Assembly: GCA_027023265.1 (NCBI GenBank)
Contig: JALVVV010000025.1
Span: 53,244-117,243 of the forward strand
Direction: 5' to 3'
Source: DHVE2 group archaeon
GTDB lineage: Archaea > Thermoplasmatota > Thermoplasmata > Thermoplasmatales > Aciduliprofundaceae
DNA length: 64,000 bases
Of the stretch, positions 36,971-45,225 are shown in pieces (positions within the stretch are counted from its first letter, which is position 1; every line of letters starts with the position of its first letter). Made by a program: the position numbers and the translations under genes. The notes beneath the pieces were generated by a model. It was not told the DNA's origin. It searched no databases and worked only from the letters and a program-made list of their open reading frames with translations.

Positions 36971-39277
36971 ATGCCCACGTTAGTTAGAAAGAGAAGCGGA
37001 GAGCTCGTGCTTTATGATAGAAAAAAAATCGAGCAGGCCATAAAAAAGGCGCTTGAAGAAACGCGTGAGGTGGATAACCCCGGGTCCGTGGCAAATACCC
37101 TTGCCGAACTTGTGGAGAAAAAAATGAACAAAGAAGTTCCAGAAGTGGAAGAGATTCAGGACATGGTTGAAGAGGTGCTCATGGACTCAAATTATCCAAA
37201 GACTGCAAAAGCGTACATACTGTACCGGGAAAAACATAAAAAACTCAGAGAAGAGAAAAAAATACTGGGAATAGATGATGATTTAAAGTTAGGTATTAAC
37301 GCTCTGAAAGTTCTGGAGTCTCGCTATCTGCTCAGGGACGAAAAGGGAAATATTATCGAAACCCCAAGGGAGATGTTTTATCGCGCTGCTCGTTTTGTTG
37401 CGTTAGTGGACATTCTATACTGTGAGGAGGTTTACGACCCGAGGGGCAAGCAGAGCAGAAAAGATACTGCAATTAAAAAAAGCAGGCTGGAAATTAGCGA
37501 ATACGAGCTTGAGATGCTTCACCGCGCATTTTCGGAGTTAAACAGGAATGGGCACATGAGAGTGCCATTCGGGGAGTTATTATCCATATTAAAGAGAAGG
37601 TGGGACCTCGTGGAAGATACGATGAAATCTTTTTACTCCGTGATGGTAAACAGGGAGTTCATTCCCAACTCACCCACTTTGATGAACGCAAACACGAAAT
37701 TAGGCCAATTGAGTGCGTGCTTCGTTCTACCCGTGCCAGATAGCATAGAAGGGATTTTTGATGCTGTGAAGTACGCGGCAATGATTCATAAAAGCGGCGG
37801 CGGAACAGGATTTTCGTTTTCTCGATTGCGCCCTAAGGGAGACGTGGTGGCAAGTACCATGGGCGTGGCATCGGGCCCGCTATCTTTCATGCGCGTGTTT
37901 GACGTGGCCACTGACGTGATTAAGCAGGGAGGCAAGAGAAGAGGAGCGAACATGGGCGTGCTCAACGTGCATCATCCCGATATTGTGGATTTCATCACTT
38001 CGAAGGATTCCGAGAATAAAGTGCTCAGTAATTTCAACATCAGCGTTGCAATAACGGATGAATTCATGGACGCGTTGCTTAATGATGATTATTACCCTCT
38101 GAGAAATCCCCGTACTGGGGAAGAGGTAAAAAGAATAAAGGCGAGACAGGTTTGGAACCTGATAGTGACGCAGGCGTGGAAGACCGGGGACCCGGGAATA
38201 ATATTCATAGACGAGATTAATCGGAGGCATCCTGCGAAGCATTTGGGGGAGATTGAGAGCACCAATCCCTGCGGTGAGCAACCCCTGCTCCCTTACGAAT
38301 CGTGCAATTTGGGCTCGATAAACTTATCCCTGTTCGTTGAAAACTCAAGAATTAACTGGGATAAACTGAGAAAGGTTGTTCATGTTGCAATTCATTTTTT
38401 AGATAATGTTATTGACGCAAATAATTTTCCGCTGCCCCAAATAAAGCTTGTGACCAGAAGGACGAGAAAAATAGGTCTTGGGGTAATGGGCTGGGCGGAG
38501 ATGCTGATAAAGTTGGGCATACCGTACGACAGCGAGGAAGCGGTGAAGTTAGGGGAGAAAGTGATGAAATTCATAAACGACGAATCGCACAGGGCGAGCA
38601 TGAAACTTGCGGAGAAAAGAGGCGTGTTCCCAGCGTGGGAAGGCAGCGAGTGGTGGAAGAAAGGAATAAAAATAAGGAATGCAACCACAACGACGATAGC
38701 GCCCACGGGCACGATTTCAATAATAGCCGGCACTTCTTCAAGCATAGAGCCTCTATTTGCCATAGTCTTTGTCAGAAAGGTTTTGAACGGTGAGGAATTG
38801 TTGGAGGTAAATCCCTTATTTGAGGAGCTTGCCAAGAAGCAGGGTTTTTACTCGGAAGAACTTATGATGCAAATAGCCAGGACCGGAACGCTAAGAGATG
38901 TTAACGTGCCAGAGCAAGTGCGCAGAGTTTTTAAAACTGCCCATGAAATTGCGCCAGAATGGCACGTGGCCATGCAGGCGGCGTTTCAGAGACATGTGGA
39001 TAATGCAGTTAGTAAAACAGTTAACCTGGCAAACAACGCCACGATAGACGATGTGGAGCGCGTTTATACTCTGGCATACCGGTTGAAGTGCAAGGGAGTT
39101 ACCATTTACAGGGATAAAAGTAAAAGCGAGCAGGTTATACACCATGGTACCAGAGAAGTGGAATCCCTCTTCGAGAGAAAGGATAGAGAGATGACACAGT
39201 TGAAACTGTTTCCAGATGAATATTTGAAGATGAACGCCACGGAGAGCGCATCTTGTCGTGAAGGAACCTGCGATTGA
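36971..39277 (+). CDS. nrdJ: Ribonucleotide reductase, adenosylcobalamin-dependent class II
   Basis: The enzyme reduces ribonucleotides to deoxyribonucleotides by a B12-initiated radical. The 768-residue protein has an N-terminal ATP-cone ([20 protein letters not shown]), the barrel motif [19 protein letters not shown] (redox Cys near 248), [21 protein letters not shown] (catalytic Cys near 434), [16 protein letters not shown] and a C-terminal redox pair in CREGTCD. It contains no intein. A TATA-like TTTTTATC lies about 25 nt upstream. It is followed 9 nt later by a small gene that may be translationally linked. Confidence 0.95.
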   Translation: MPTLVRKRSGELVLYDRKKIEQAIKKALEETREVDNPGSVANTLAELVEKKMNKEVPEVEEIQDMVEEVLMDSNYPKTAKAYILYREKHKKLREEKKILGIDDDLKLGINALKVLESRYLLRDEKGNIIETPREMFYRAARFVALVDILYCEEVYDPRGKQSRKDTAIKKSRLEISEYELEMLHRAFSELNRNGHMRVPFGELLSILKRRWDLVEDTMKSFYSVMVNREFIPNSPTLMNANTKLGQLSACFVLPVPDSIEGIFDAVKYAAMIHKSGGGTGFSFSRLRPKGDVVASTMGVASGPLSFMRVFDVATDVIKQGGKRRGANMGVLNVHHPDIVDFITSKDSENKVLSNFNISVAITDEFMDALLNDDYYPLRNPRTGEEVKRIKARQVWNLIVTQAWKTGDPGIIFIDEINRRHPAKHLGEIESTNPCGEQPLLPYESCNLGSINLSLFVENSRINWDKLRKVVHVAIHFLDNVIDANNFPLPQIKLVTRRTRKIGLGVMGWAEMLIKLGIPYDSEEAVKLGEKVMKFINDESHRASMKLAEKRGVFPAWEGSEWWKKGIKIRNATTTTIAPTGTISIIAGTSSSIEPLFAIVFVRKVLNGEELLEVNPLFEELAKKQGFYSEELMMQIARTGTLRDVNVPEQVRRVFKTAHEIAPEWHVAMQAAFQRHVDNAVSKTVNLANNATIDDVERVYTLAYRLKCKGVTIYRDKSKSEQVIHHGTREVESLFERKDREMTQLKLFPDEYLKMNATESASCREGTCD

Positions 39278-39286
39278 GGTGATATC

Positions 39287-39541
39287 ATGAATCCTGAAGC
39301 TGCTGTTAGGAAACTGAACGAAAAATTTGGTAAGATGGACGAGCACCTGTTTGAAATTAAAGAAATTGCAGAAAATTTCTTTGGAGAGTACGTGGTTGCG
39401 GTGAAGGTTACAAGAATGGTAAAGGCATCTTATGCCATTCTTAAAAAAATAGCAGATGTGACAGGTGCAAAGGACATACTAATCGAAGAATGCTCGGGAG
39501 ATAATCTTGTGGAGATAAAGCTTTTAATTCCTAAAAAATAG
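39287..39541 (+). CDS. Small protein downstream of nrdJ, function unknown
   Basis: The 84-residue protein has a helical N-terminus (AAVRKLNEKFGKMDEHLFEI) and an alpha/beta remainder ending ECSGDNLVEIKLLIPKK. It starts 9 nt after the nrdJ stop with an excellent ribosome binding site (GAGGTGAT, 3 nt before ATG), so it is almost certainly expressed with nrdJ. I do not recognise the family. A role in ribonucleotide reductase function or nucleotide sensing is possible but rests on context only. Confidence 0.72.
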   Translation: MNPEAAVRKLNEKFGKMDEHLFEIKEIAENFFGEYVVAVKVTRMVKASYAILKKIADVTGAKDILIEECSGDNLVEIKLLIPKK

Positions 39542-39560
39542 AAATATGGCCACATACTTC

Positions 39561-39584
39561 TAATTATTTTTATTTGTTTTTGTA
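39561..39584 (+). terminator. T-rich terminator after the nrdJ operon
   Basis: About 20 nt after the stop of the small gene come three closely spaced T runs of four to five bases each (TTATTTTTATTTGTTTTTG). This is the usual composition of an archaeal intrinsic terminator. It lies upstream of the tRNA-Arg gene. Confidence 0.4.
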
Positions 39585-39685
39585 TTGCCATTTAAATCGC
39601 TCATGTGGATATTTCTGGCGGTGCTGATGATTTTTCAGCGGAAAGATAATATCTGTTCACATAATTACCTTTGATAGTTGAATAT

Positions 39686-39759
39686 GGGCCCGTAGGCTAG
39701 CCAGGATAGACTGTGGGTCTTCGGAATCCACGACCCGGGTTCGAATCCCGGCGGGCCCG
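39686..39759 (+). tRNA. tRNA-Arg (anticodon UCG)
   Basis: A cloverleaf can be drawn. The acceptor GGGCCCG pairs with CGGGCCC with discriminator G. The anticodon stem is TGGGT / ATCCA with loop CTTCGGA, so the anticodon is TCG (Arg, CGA codon). The T arm is CCGGG / TTCGAAT / CCCGG. The D arm (GGCT...AGAC) has one mismatch. There is no intron or encoded CCA. Confidence 0.92.
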
Positions 39760-39763
39760 CTAC

Positions 39764-40327
39764 TTATATTTTACCTTCGTATATTTTTTCCATTTTCACA
39801 TCCCTTGCCAGGATCAGCAGCCAGATTCCACCAACTACAAAGTCCAGTGCTATGAAGAAACCTATTACTGCCATGCTGCTATGGGGCCAGTGCGCGAAGA
39901 CCAAGATAGAGAACATGGAATTTATTGCCCCTACCCCAATGTTATTGCTGCGTCTCTCTTTATTTATATAAGATGCTATGAACGCAATGAGTGCATATGC
40001 AGCGAAGAAAATTCCAATTATCAACGTGATTAACGAAGCCATAATGTCTGGAATAGCCAAAGCTAAAATGCCCGTGATGAGCGAAAATATACCGATTCCC
40101 AAAATCATTTTACGGTATTTGTTAGAGGGGTGGTAAATACCATATATCAGAAATAGGGCACCCCCAATCAATAATAAGAGTCCAAGCAAAAAAATCAAAA
40201 CTCTTGCAATGAAATCCATAACAAGAAGAAAAACTGCGCCCAATATTACCATGGCTGCACCCATGTACACCAGCAATACATGGTCTTCTCGGAAATTTGC
40301 GGAACTTTTCTCGGTGCGAATGTCCAT
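39764..40327 (-). CDS. DUF308/HdeD-like membrane protein
   Basis: The 187-residue protein has six hydrophobic segments in three hairpin pairs, typical of DUF308: VLLVYMGAAMVILGAVFLLV, VLIFLLGLLLLIGGALFLIYG, MILGIGIFSLITGILALAIP and so on. In bacteria relatives are linked to acid resistance; here the role is unknown. ATG 40327 is placed about 28 nt after a TATA-like TATTATACTATAG, so a leaderless start is likely; ATG 40336 is an alternative. The stop codon lies 4 nt from the tRNA-Arg 3' end on the other strand. Confidence 0.8.
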   Translation of the reverse strand: MDIRTEKSSANFREDHVLLVYMGAAMVILGAVFLLVMDFIARVLIFLLGLLLLIGGALFLIYGIYHPSNKYRKMILGIGIFSLITGILALAIPDIMASLITLIIGIFFAAYALIAFIASYINKERRSNNIGVGAINSMFSILVFAHWPHSSMAVIGFFIALDFVVGGIWLLILARDVKMEKIYEGKI

Positions 40328-40405
40328 ACTGTACATTAAGAAACTATAGTATAATATTCTTTGCTTAAAAATAGAAGGATAACGCACTATTTAAATTTAC
40401 TTTGT

Positions 40406-41212
40406 TTACAGCACAAAGCGCACGGCTCCCCCGTCCACCTGTATAGTTGTACCTGTGATGAACGATGCGTCTTCACTTGCCAAAAATGCTGCCAGTTTTG
40501 CTACTTCCACCGGTTTTCCAAGGCGTCCCACTGGAACGTCTTTGACCCATTCTGAAAGTGCTTCCTCGTAAGTTATCCCGTCTCTTTCTGCTTTTGCTCT
40601 GCTAAGCTCTTCGAGTCTCTCCGTCCTGGTTGGTCCTGGAGCTATGTTGTTAATCGTTATTCCATATTTTGCCCATTGAGTTGATAGTGTTTTTGCCATA
40701 CCAACAACAGCTAAACGAAGAGAATTGGAGAGCAGGAGATTGTCTATGGGCTGTTTCACGCTCATGGATGTGATGTTTATTATCCTCCCCCAGCCCTGCT
40801 TTTTCATGTACGGCGCCGCAAGCCTTGTTGCGCGAACCACGCTCATTAGAACGAGGTCTATCGCATCGAACCAGTCCTCATCTGTGAAATCTTCAAAGTA
40901 CCCCGCCGGTGGGCCCCCGTGATTATTCACAAGGATATGTATCGTGCCGTAATTTTCCACTGTTTCTTTGAATACTCTCTGCAGTGAGCCATAATCGCGA
41001 ACATCAGCAGGTATGGCTATTATCCTATTAACCGCATCCCTGTCATGAAGCTCGTTAACTGCCCTGAAGCTCAAGGAACGCATAACATCCAGCAATCTTT
41101 CTTCGTTACGGGCACATATGGCCACCTTGGCACCTCTCATGAAGAACTCTTCAGCTATTGCTTTGCCAATTCCCCTGCTCGCACCACAAACAATTGCTAC
41201 TTTATCCTTCAT
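40406..41212 (-). CDS. Short-chain dehydrogenase/reductase lacking the usual Tyr-x3-Lys
   Basis: The 268-residue SDR has the cofactor motif CGASRGIGKAIAE (9-21), ILVNNHGGPP and INITSMSV (active-site Ser). Where YxxxK is expected the sequence is LLLSNSLRLAVVGMAKTL, so the catalytic Tyr and Lys are replaced. A subgroup of SDRs annotated as oxoacyl-ACP-reductase-like shares this DNLLLSN-type segment, so it is a family trait and not a recent loss. The C-terminal SFITGTTIQVDGG is canonical. GAGGTGA lies 6 nt before the ATG. It overlaps the PHP gene by 11 nt. The reaction is uncertain. Confidence 0.85.
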   Translation of the reverse strand: MKDKVAIVCGASRGIGKAIAEEFFMRGAKVAICARNEERLLDVMRSLSFRAVNELHDRDAVNRIIAIPADVRDYGSLQRVFKETVENYGTIHILVNNHGGPPAGYFEDFTDEDWFDAIDLVLMSVVRATRLAAPYMKKQGWGRIINITSMSVKQPIDNLLLSNSLRLAVVGMAKTLSTQWAKYGITINNIAPGPTRTERLEELSRAKAERDGITYEEALSEWVKDVPVGRLGKPVEVAKLAAFLASEDASFITGTTIQVDGGAVRFVL

Positions 41213-41900
41213 ATCTGCTCACCTCGCTTAGAAATAACTTGAAATTATTCTCCAGCTTCAAGTCCTGTATGAACGAAAAAGCATCTTCCACCTGTGCAAG
41301 CTCGTTCAAATCATCGTGCATGTCACTACCCACAGAGATTGGAACCCTGTAATCCCTCAGCACTGCAAAAAAATCTTCAGCCAGGCGATAATACGGCATG
41401 TCCAATTTCGTGTAATTGTAATTTGTGTTCAGTTCTACCCCGATGTTATCCGACTCCATTACCCTTGCCAATGAAGTGTAATCCACATCTTTGAAATTTC
41501 TGCTTATCTCGTTGTGCGCCAGAATCACGGGCTGCTCGTATTTCTTGCGGAGATCAAGGAGCATCCAGAGCGGGTAACCGTCCCACAGCTCGTCCTGCAC
41601 ATACTCAAAAAGTAGAAAATCCACGTCCTCAAATTCAGGTAGATTCTCTATGTCCGTTCTTGGTGAAAAATCTATCTCCAGGCCTATGTATATGTCTATA
41701 TCCCCCCCGTACTTTTTCCTGAGTGCTTTTATGTCCTCAACGTACATTTTCAGGTACTTGGGTGGCAGTGATGCCGTTTTGGATGTCTGGTAATGGTCGG
41801 TAATTGCAATCTTGTCTATCTTTCTCTTTATGGCTTCTTTCACTATTATTTCGGGGGTGTAAACGCCATCGCTCCATGTGCTGTGCAGGTGAAAGTTCAT
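41202..41900 (-). CDS. PHP-domain phosphoesterase (histidinol-phosphatase-like)
   Basis: The 232-residue PHP protein has FHLHSTWSDG (HxH at 4-6), IAITDHYQT, YIGLEIDFSP, VILAHNEIS and SVGSDMHDDL, giving the metal ligands of the family. It is distinct from the PHP protein at 10 kb. The ATG is about 27 nt downstream of a TATA box (CATATATAATAG), so the mRNA is probably leaderless. It overlaps the following SDR gene, and the two probably form an operon. Substrate unknown. Confidence 0.85.
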   Translation of the reverse strand: MNFHLHSTWSDGVYTPEIIVKEAIKRKIDKIAITDHYQTSKTASLPPKYLKMYVEDIKALRKKYGGDIDIYIGLEIDFSPRTDIENLPEFEDVDFLLFEYVQDELWDGYPLWMLLDLRKKYEQPVILAHNEISRNFKDVDYTSLARVMESDNIGVELNTNYNYTKLDMPYYRLAEDFFAVLRDYRVPISVGSDMHDDLNELAQVEDAFSFIQDLKLENNFKLFLSEVSRYEG

Positions 41901-42041
41901 GCAGCCGTTAAATGCAATGGACTATTATATATGTTCCGATTAATTCCATGGTTAATCAATATCACCGCTGATCCCCGTTCTTTTTATCTTCTTCCGTATG
42001 AAGTGGCCAATATTTTTATATTTTCCATCTTTTCACTTCCC

Positions 42042-43244
42042 ATGCGCGCATTCATTTTAGCCGCTGGGGAAGGTACGAGGATGTGGCCATTAACGGATAC
42101 AAGGCCAAAACCGCTGATTCCTGTTTTGAATAAACCAATAATTGAATACGTGTTAGATGCCATTGTAGATGCGGGAATAGATAAAATAAGCGTGTTGATA
42201 GGGTACGAGGGGCGCCGTATAGTGGAAAGATTTGGAAACAGGTACAGAGGTGCGAAAATAGATTATGTTTACCAGGAGCAAAGAATGGGTACAGGACACG
42301 CCGTGCTTTATGCTGAGCAATTTGATGATGACAGATTTTTGGTGGTTAACGGAGATTTGCTTTTTGATGGGAAAATTATAAAAGAGGTTTTGAAGTACGA
42401 AAATGCTCTCGTGGGTGTGTATAAGGATAACGCAGAGCGATATGGGTTGCTGGTAGGCTCAGAGAATTTGCGGGAAATAAAGGAGAAAGTTCCGGGCTCC
42501 TCTGGATTGGTTAATGCAGGTATATACATTTTCACCAGGGACATATTTGATAAGCTGCATTCTGTGCATGTGTCTCCCAGGGGAGAGATAGAACTTACAG
42601 ACGCCATAAACCTTCTTGCAAGGGAGAAGGTGGTGAAAATTGTGAGATACAATGGGCTTTGGATGGACTTGGGAATGCCTTGGGACATACTTGAAGTTAG
42701 CAGAAAACTGCTGGATAATATGAATTGTGAAATTCGCGGTGAAGTTGAGGAAGGTGTGACGATTCACGGCAACCTGTGCGTTGGGGAAGGTACAAAGATA
42801 ATGAGTGGCACTTACATAGAAGGTCCTGTTTTCATAGGTAAAAACTGCAAAATAGGACCAAACGCGTATATACGGCCGTACACTGTAATTGGAGACGACT
42901 GCCACATAGGCAATGCGTGCGAGGTGAAAGCGTCCATAGTGATGAGAGGTTCAAAGGTTCCTCATTTTAACTATGTTGGAGATTCAATAATTGGTGAGGG
43001 ATGTAATCTGGGTGCTGGAACAAAAATAGCCAATTTGAGATTGGACGAGAAAAACATCAAGGTGCCTGTAAAAGGTAATATTGTGGATACTGGACGCAGA
43101 AAGCTGGGAGTTATCATGGGTGATGATGTGCATACCGGCATAAATGTGAGCATTGATGTGGGAACAATGATAGGTGCACATACTGCAATAGCGCCGGGGG
43201 CCCGGGTAAAGGGAGTGGTGGGTACTGGCAGCCGTGTTTTTTAA
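42042..43244 (+). CDS. Bifunctional sugar-1-phosphate nucleotidylyltransferase/acetyltransferase (GlmU-like)
   Basis: The 400-residue protein has an N-terminal nucleotidylyltransferase domain (FILAAGEGTRMWPLTDTRPK, QEQRMGTGHAVLYA, VNGDLLF) and a C-terminal left-handed beta-helix (VFIGKNCKIGPNAYIRPYTVIG; NLGAGTKIANLR). Archaeal relatives make UDP-GlcNAc or UDP/dTDP-Glc from sugar-1-phosphates, some with amino-sugar-1-phosphate acetyltransferase activity. ATG 42042 fits a TATA box (TTTTTATATTTT) about 25 nt upstream; the longer open frame crosses the divergent PHP promoter. It could supply UDP-GlcNAc to the glycan locus (inference). Confidence 0.92.
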   Translation: MRAFILAAGEGTRMWPLTDTRPKPLIPVLNKPIIEYVLDAIVDAGIDKISVLIGYEGRRIVERFGNRYRGAKIDYVYQEQRMGTGHAVLYAEQFDDDRFLVVNGDLLFDGKIIKEVLKYENALVGVYKDNAERYGLLVGSENLREIKEKVPGSSGLVNAGIYIFTRDIFDKLHSVHVSPRGEIELTDAINLLAREKVVKIVRYNGLWMDLGMPWDILEVSRKLLDNMNCEIRGEVEEGVTIHGNLCVGEGTKIMSGTYIEGPVFIGKNCKIGPNAYIRPYTVIGDDCHIGNACEVKASIVMRGSKVPHFNYVGDSIIGEGCNLGAGTKIANLRLDEKNIKVPVKGNIVDTGRRKLGVIMGDDVHTGINVSIDVGTMIGAHTAIAPGARVKGVVGTGSRVF

Positions 43245-43312
43245 ATCTCTTATCTTCTCTTTTTCCATTATTTAGCGCTCAACAAAGATGGTGGAGATTT
43301 TAAAATCAAATA

Positions 43313-43819
43313 TTATTTTAAATACACAAAAGTTACGTATTTCCACAACCCATCCACCAGCATGTACTTTTGCTCCACGTAGAATGCCTGGGTGTGTGTT
43401 CTAAGAGGCCCTTTTGATACCTGCAGCTGGTAAAGCATCTCACTGGTTACCTTTTTCCCATCTAATATCTTTGGATTAAACGTGTAAACCTGAGCGTGAA
43501 TGTATGCTGTGTACCCATACGTGTTTCGTCCTTCTAACCTTATCGTTACTGCCCTGCTACCAATGTACAGCGTGTAGTACTGCCCTCCAATTCTCGGGGG
43601 TAGTTGTATCCCCTCGCTTGAGTTGTACACAAACAGTGCCTTTACTTCCATGTTTTGAGAGGCTATCTCGTCAATTCTAGACGCTACCATGTTAGCTATT
43701 TGCTGAGCCTGAGTATCGTATGCTGCTTCGTCAATGTATATAAAGTATCCAATCGCCAGAGCTATCAACGACAAAGATAGTATAGAGACAGTAATTTTAG
43801 AAAGCACAAAATCAATCAT
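43313..43819 (-). CDS. Pilin-like secreted protein with single N-terminal membrane helix
   Basis: The 168-residue protein begins with an N-terminal hydrophobic helix (ISKITVSILSLSLIALAIGYF-like, residues 6-28) and continues as an external beta-rich domain with aromatic residues and an N-x-S sequon. This is the layout of archaeal type IV pilin-like or archaellum accessory proteins, although no clear prepilin cleavage site is seen. Its ATG overlaps the stop of the upstream partner (ATGA). No assembly ATPase is in the window. Family not recognised. Confidence 0.65.
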   Translation of the reverse strand: MIDFVLSKITVSILSLSLIALAIGYFIYIDEAAYDTQAQQIANMVASRIDEIASQNMEVKALFVYNSSEGIQLPPRIGGQYYTLYIGSRAVTIRLEGRNTYGYTAYIHAQVYTFNPKILDGKKVTSEMLYQLQVSKGPLRTHTQAFYVEQKYMLVDGLWKYVTFVYLK

Positions 43820-44301
43820 ACTTTCCTCACCTGAATATTTATGTAATAATCATTAAGCAATCCATCGCCATTCAAATCAATAGGCGCTTTCATTTTGGTA
43901 ATGACCAGATTGTACGTTCCGCCCACGATCCAGAGTGTCTTGCCATTATCCGTCATTTGAATTCCCAGATTTCCGTAGTTGACCACAGTGTATCTTTCCA
44001 CCCCATTTCTCATTTTATATTTTATGAGGTGCGCATCCGCCGTTCCCAGTTTTCCTCCAATTTTTACAAAATCTGTACCATAAGGAAATGATACCCTCAC
44101 GACCATCGAGGCATTATCCCCCTGGGCGAACACTATTTTAATTTGCTGCTTTAAGTAATTGACACCTGCAGCCAGCTGCTCTTCATCTGCTGCTGCGGAG
44201 TAATAATTAACAACGCCCAGAACAACAGGTACTGTGAACACGAGTATTGCTGCAACAATTAAAAGGCGCATTGGCAAATCAACGATGCCTTCCTCTTCCA
44301 T
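43816..44301 (-). CDS. Pilin-like secreted protein, partner of the downstream gene
   Basis: The 161-residue protein has a short acidic N-terminus (MEEEGIVDLPMR), one hydrophobic helix (LLIVAAILVFTVPVVLGVV) and an external domain with TYNLVITKMKAPIDLNGDGLLND, a calcium-loop-like DLNGDG. The pattern resembles archaeal secreted pilin-like proteins. ATG 44301 follows a TATA-like CTTAAATAG at about 25 nt, consistent with a leaderless start; the TTG two codons upstream is not needed. The two genes overlap and probably form a heteromeric surface structure (inference). Confidence 0.65.
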   Translation of the reverse strand: MEEEGIVDLPMRLLIVAAILVFTVPVVLGVVNYYSAAADEEQLAAGVNYLKQQIKIVFAQGDNASMVVRVSFPYGTDFVKIGGKLGTADAHLIKYKMRNGVERYTVVNYGNLGIQMTDNGKTLWIVGGTYNLVITKMKAPIDLNGDGLLNDYYINIQVRKV

Positions 44302-44349
44302 GGGCAATCATATTGGCAACGTGCTATTTAAGATTTGTGATACTATGGG

Positions 44350-44700
44350 GCAAGTTGAATTCCTCGAAAAACATGGGAAAAAGAGATAAAAACAGGGTAA
44401 AGGTACGCATAAAGATAATAAGCCAGCTCTAAGTAATAGAAATCCCCTGAGGTTCCTGACTTGAATTCTCTCCTGTAAAGTGGAATTTTAGCTCTCTTCA
44501 TTGCTCTTAATCATACATTTACGGTGTTTATCAAATCAAACTTCCTGCTCATCTTTTATTAATTTCCACTATTTTATTTTTCAGCAGGGTTTCAACTAAC
44601 CCTAAGATTATGACAACTCTAAATTCCGAGCATTTAACATTCAATCCTGAGAAATCAATATGTCAAAGAACTTGAAACTAAATACAACCTCCGTTGCAGA
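44350..44700. mobile_element. Decayed insertion sequence copy B (end sequence only)
   Basis: The segment from 44350 (AAGTTGAATTCCTCGAAAAA) to about 44430 matches the termini of copies A and C (GAGTTGAA.TCCTCGAAAAACATGG, GAGATAAAAA, ATAAGC). A TTTATCAAATCAAACTTC stretch at about 44525 matches one near 4677. No transposase reading frame remains. The region 44302-44760 otherwise holds only the padR promoter at its right end. Confidence 0.6.
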
Positions 44701-44701
44701 A

Positions 44702-44742
44702 AGTATATATAGATATATCTGCTTACATATCTGCAGACATAT
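44702..44742 (+). promoter_or_regulatory. padR promoter with repeated ATATCTGC operator
   Basis: A TATA-like AGTATATATAG (44702-44712) is followed by two direct ATATCTGC copies 12 bp apart (44715-44722, 44727-44734). The second continues into an inverse half, GCAGACATAT, making an 8-bp perfect palindrome TCTGCAGA. Position between TATA and start codon suits repression by the PadR product. PadR regulators commonly repress their own promoter. Confidence 0.55.
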
Positions 44743-44760
44743 CGTAAGGGTAGTGATTGC

Positions 44761-45225
44761 ATGAACAAGGAGCGTAGAAAAAAGCTAATGCTAATTATGC
44801 TGGACATACTAAAAAGTGGCGATATTCATGGATACGGTATTGCAGAAAAAATAGAAAAAAAGTACGGGGTAGAACGGCCGAGCTCGGGGGTCATATATCC
44901 AACTCTATCAACCATGCTGAGAAAGAAATACGTGGAAATAAAAGAACATGGTAGAAGGGATAAGAAAATATACGGAATAACTCCGGAGGGGAAAAGATAC
45001 CTTGAAGAACACAGAGATGAGGTGGAAGAAGCAAAAGCGGTTCTGAGAAACCTTGGAGTTTTCAGAGAAATGGGTGGATACAGACTAATAAAAAAATGTG
45101 AGTTACTGATAAAAAATCTGCACTACATAAATGGTGAGAAAAAGAACGAGCTTGAAAAACTTCTCTCTGAAACTGAAAAAAAGATTGATGAGATTTTGAG
45201 GGATGTTGATGAAAGAAAAGCATAG
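44761..45225 (+). CDS. PadR family transcriptional regulator
   Basis: The 154-residue protein has the PadR winged helix (MLDILKSGDIHGYGIAEKI, SSGVIYPTLSTMLRKKYVEI, KKIYGITPEGKRYLEE) and a C-terminal helical dimerisation segment. PadR proteins repress neighbouring transporter genes and respond to small molecules. The gene overlaps the MATE transporter gene by 17 nt. A repeated operator-like sequence lies immediately upstream, so autoregulation of a padR-MATE operon is likely. Confidence 0.9.
   Translation: MNKERRKKLMLIMLDILKSGDIHGYGIAEKIEKKYGVERPSSGVIYPTLSTMLRKKYVEIKEHGRRDKKIYGITPEGKRYLEEHRDEVEEAKAVLRNLGVFREMGGYRLIKKCELLIKNLHYINGEKKNELEKLLSETEKKIDEILRDVDERKA

Noticed and set aside
41793..42041. 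N-terminal extension of the nucleotidyltransferase
   Set aside because: It crosses the divergent PHP gene and promoter; family similarity begins at ATG 42042, with a TATA box placed for that start.
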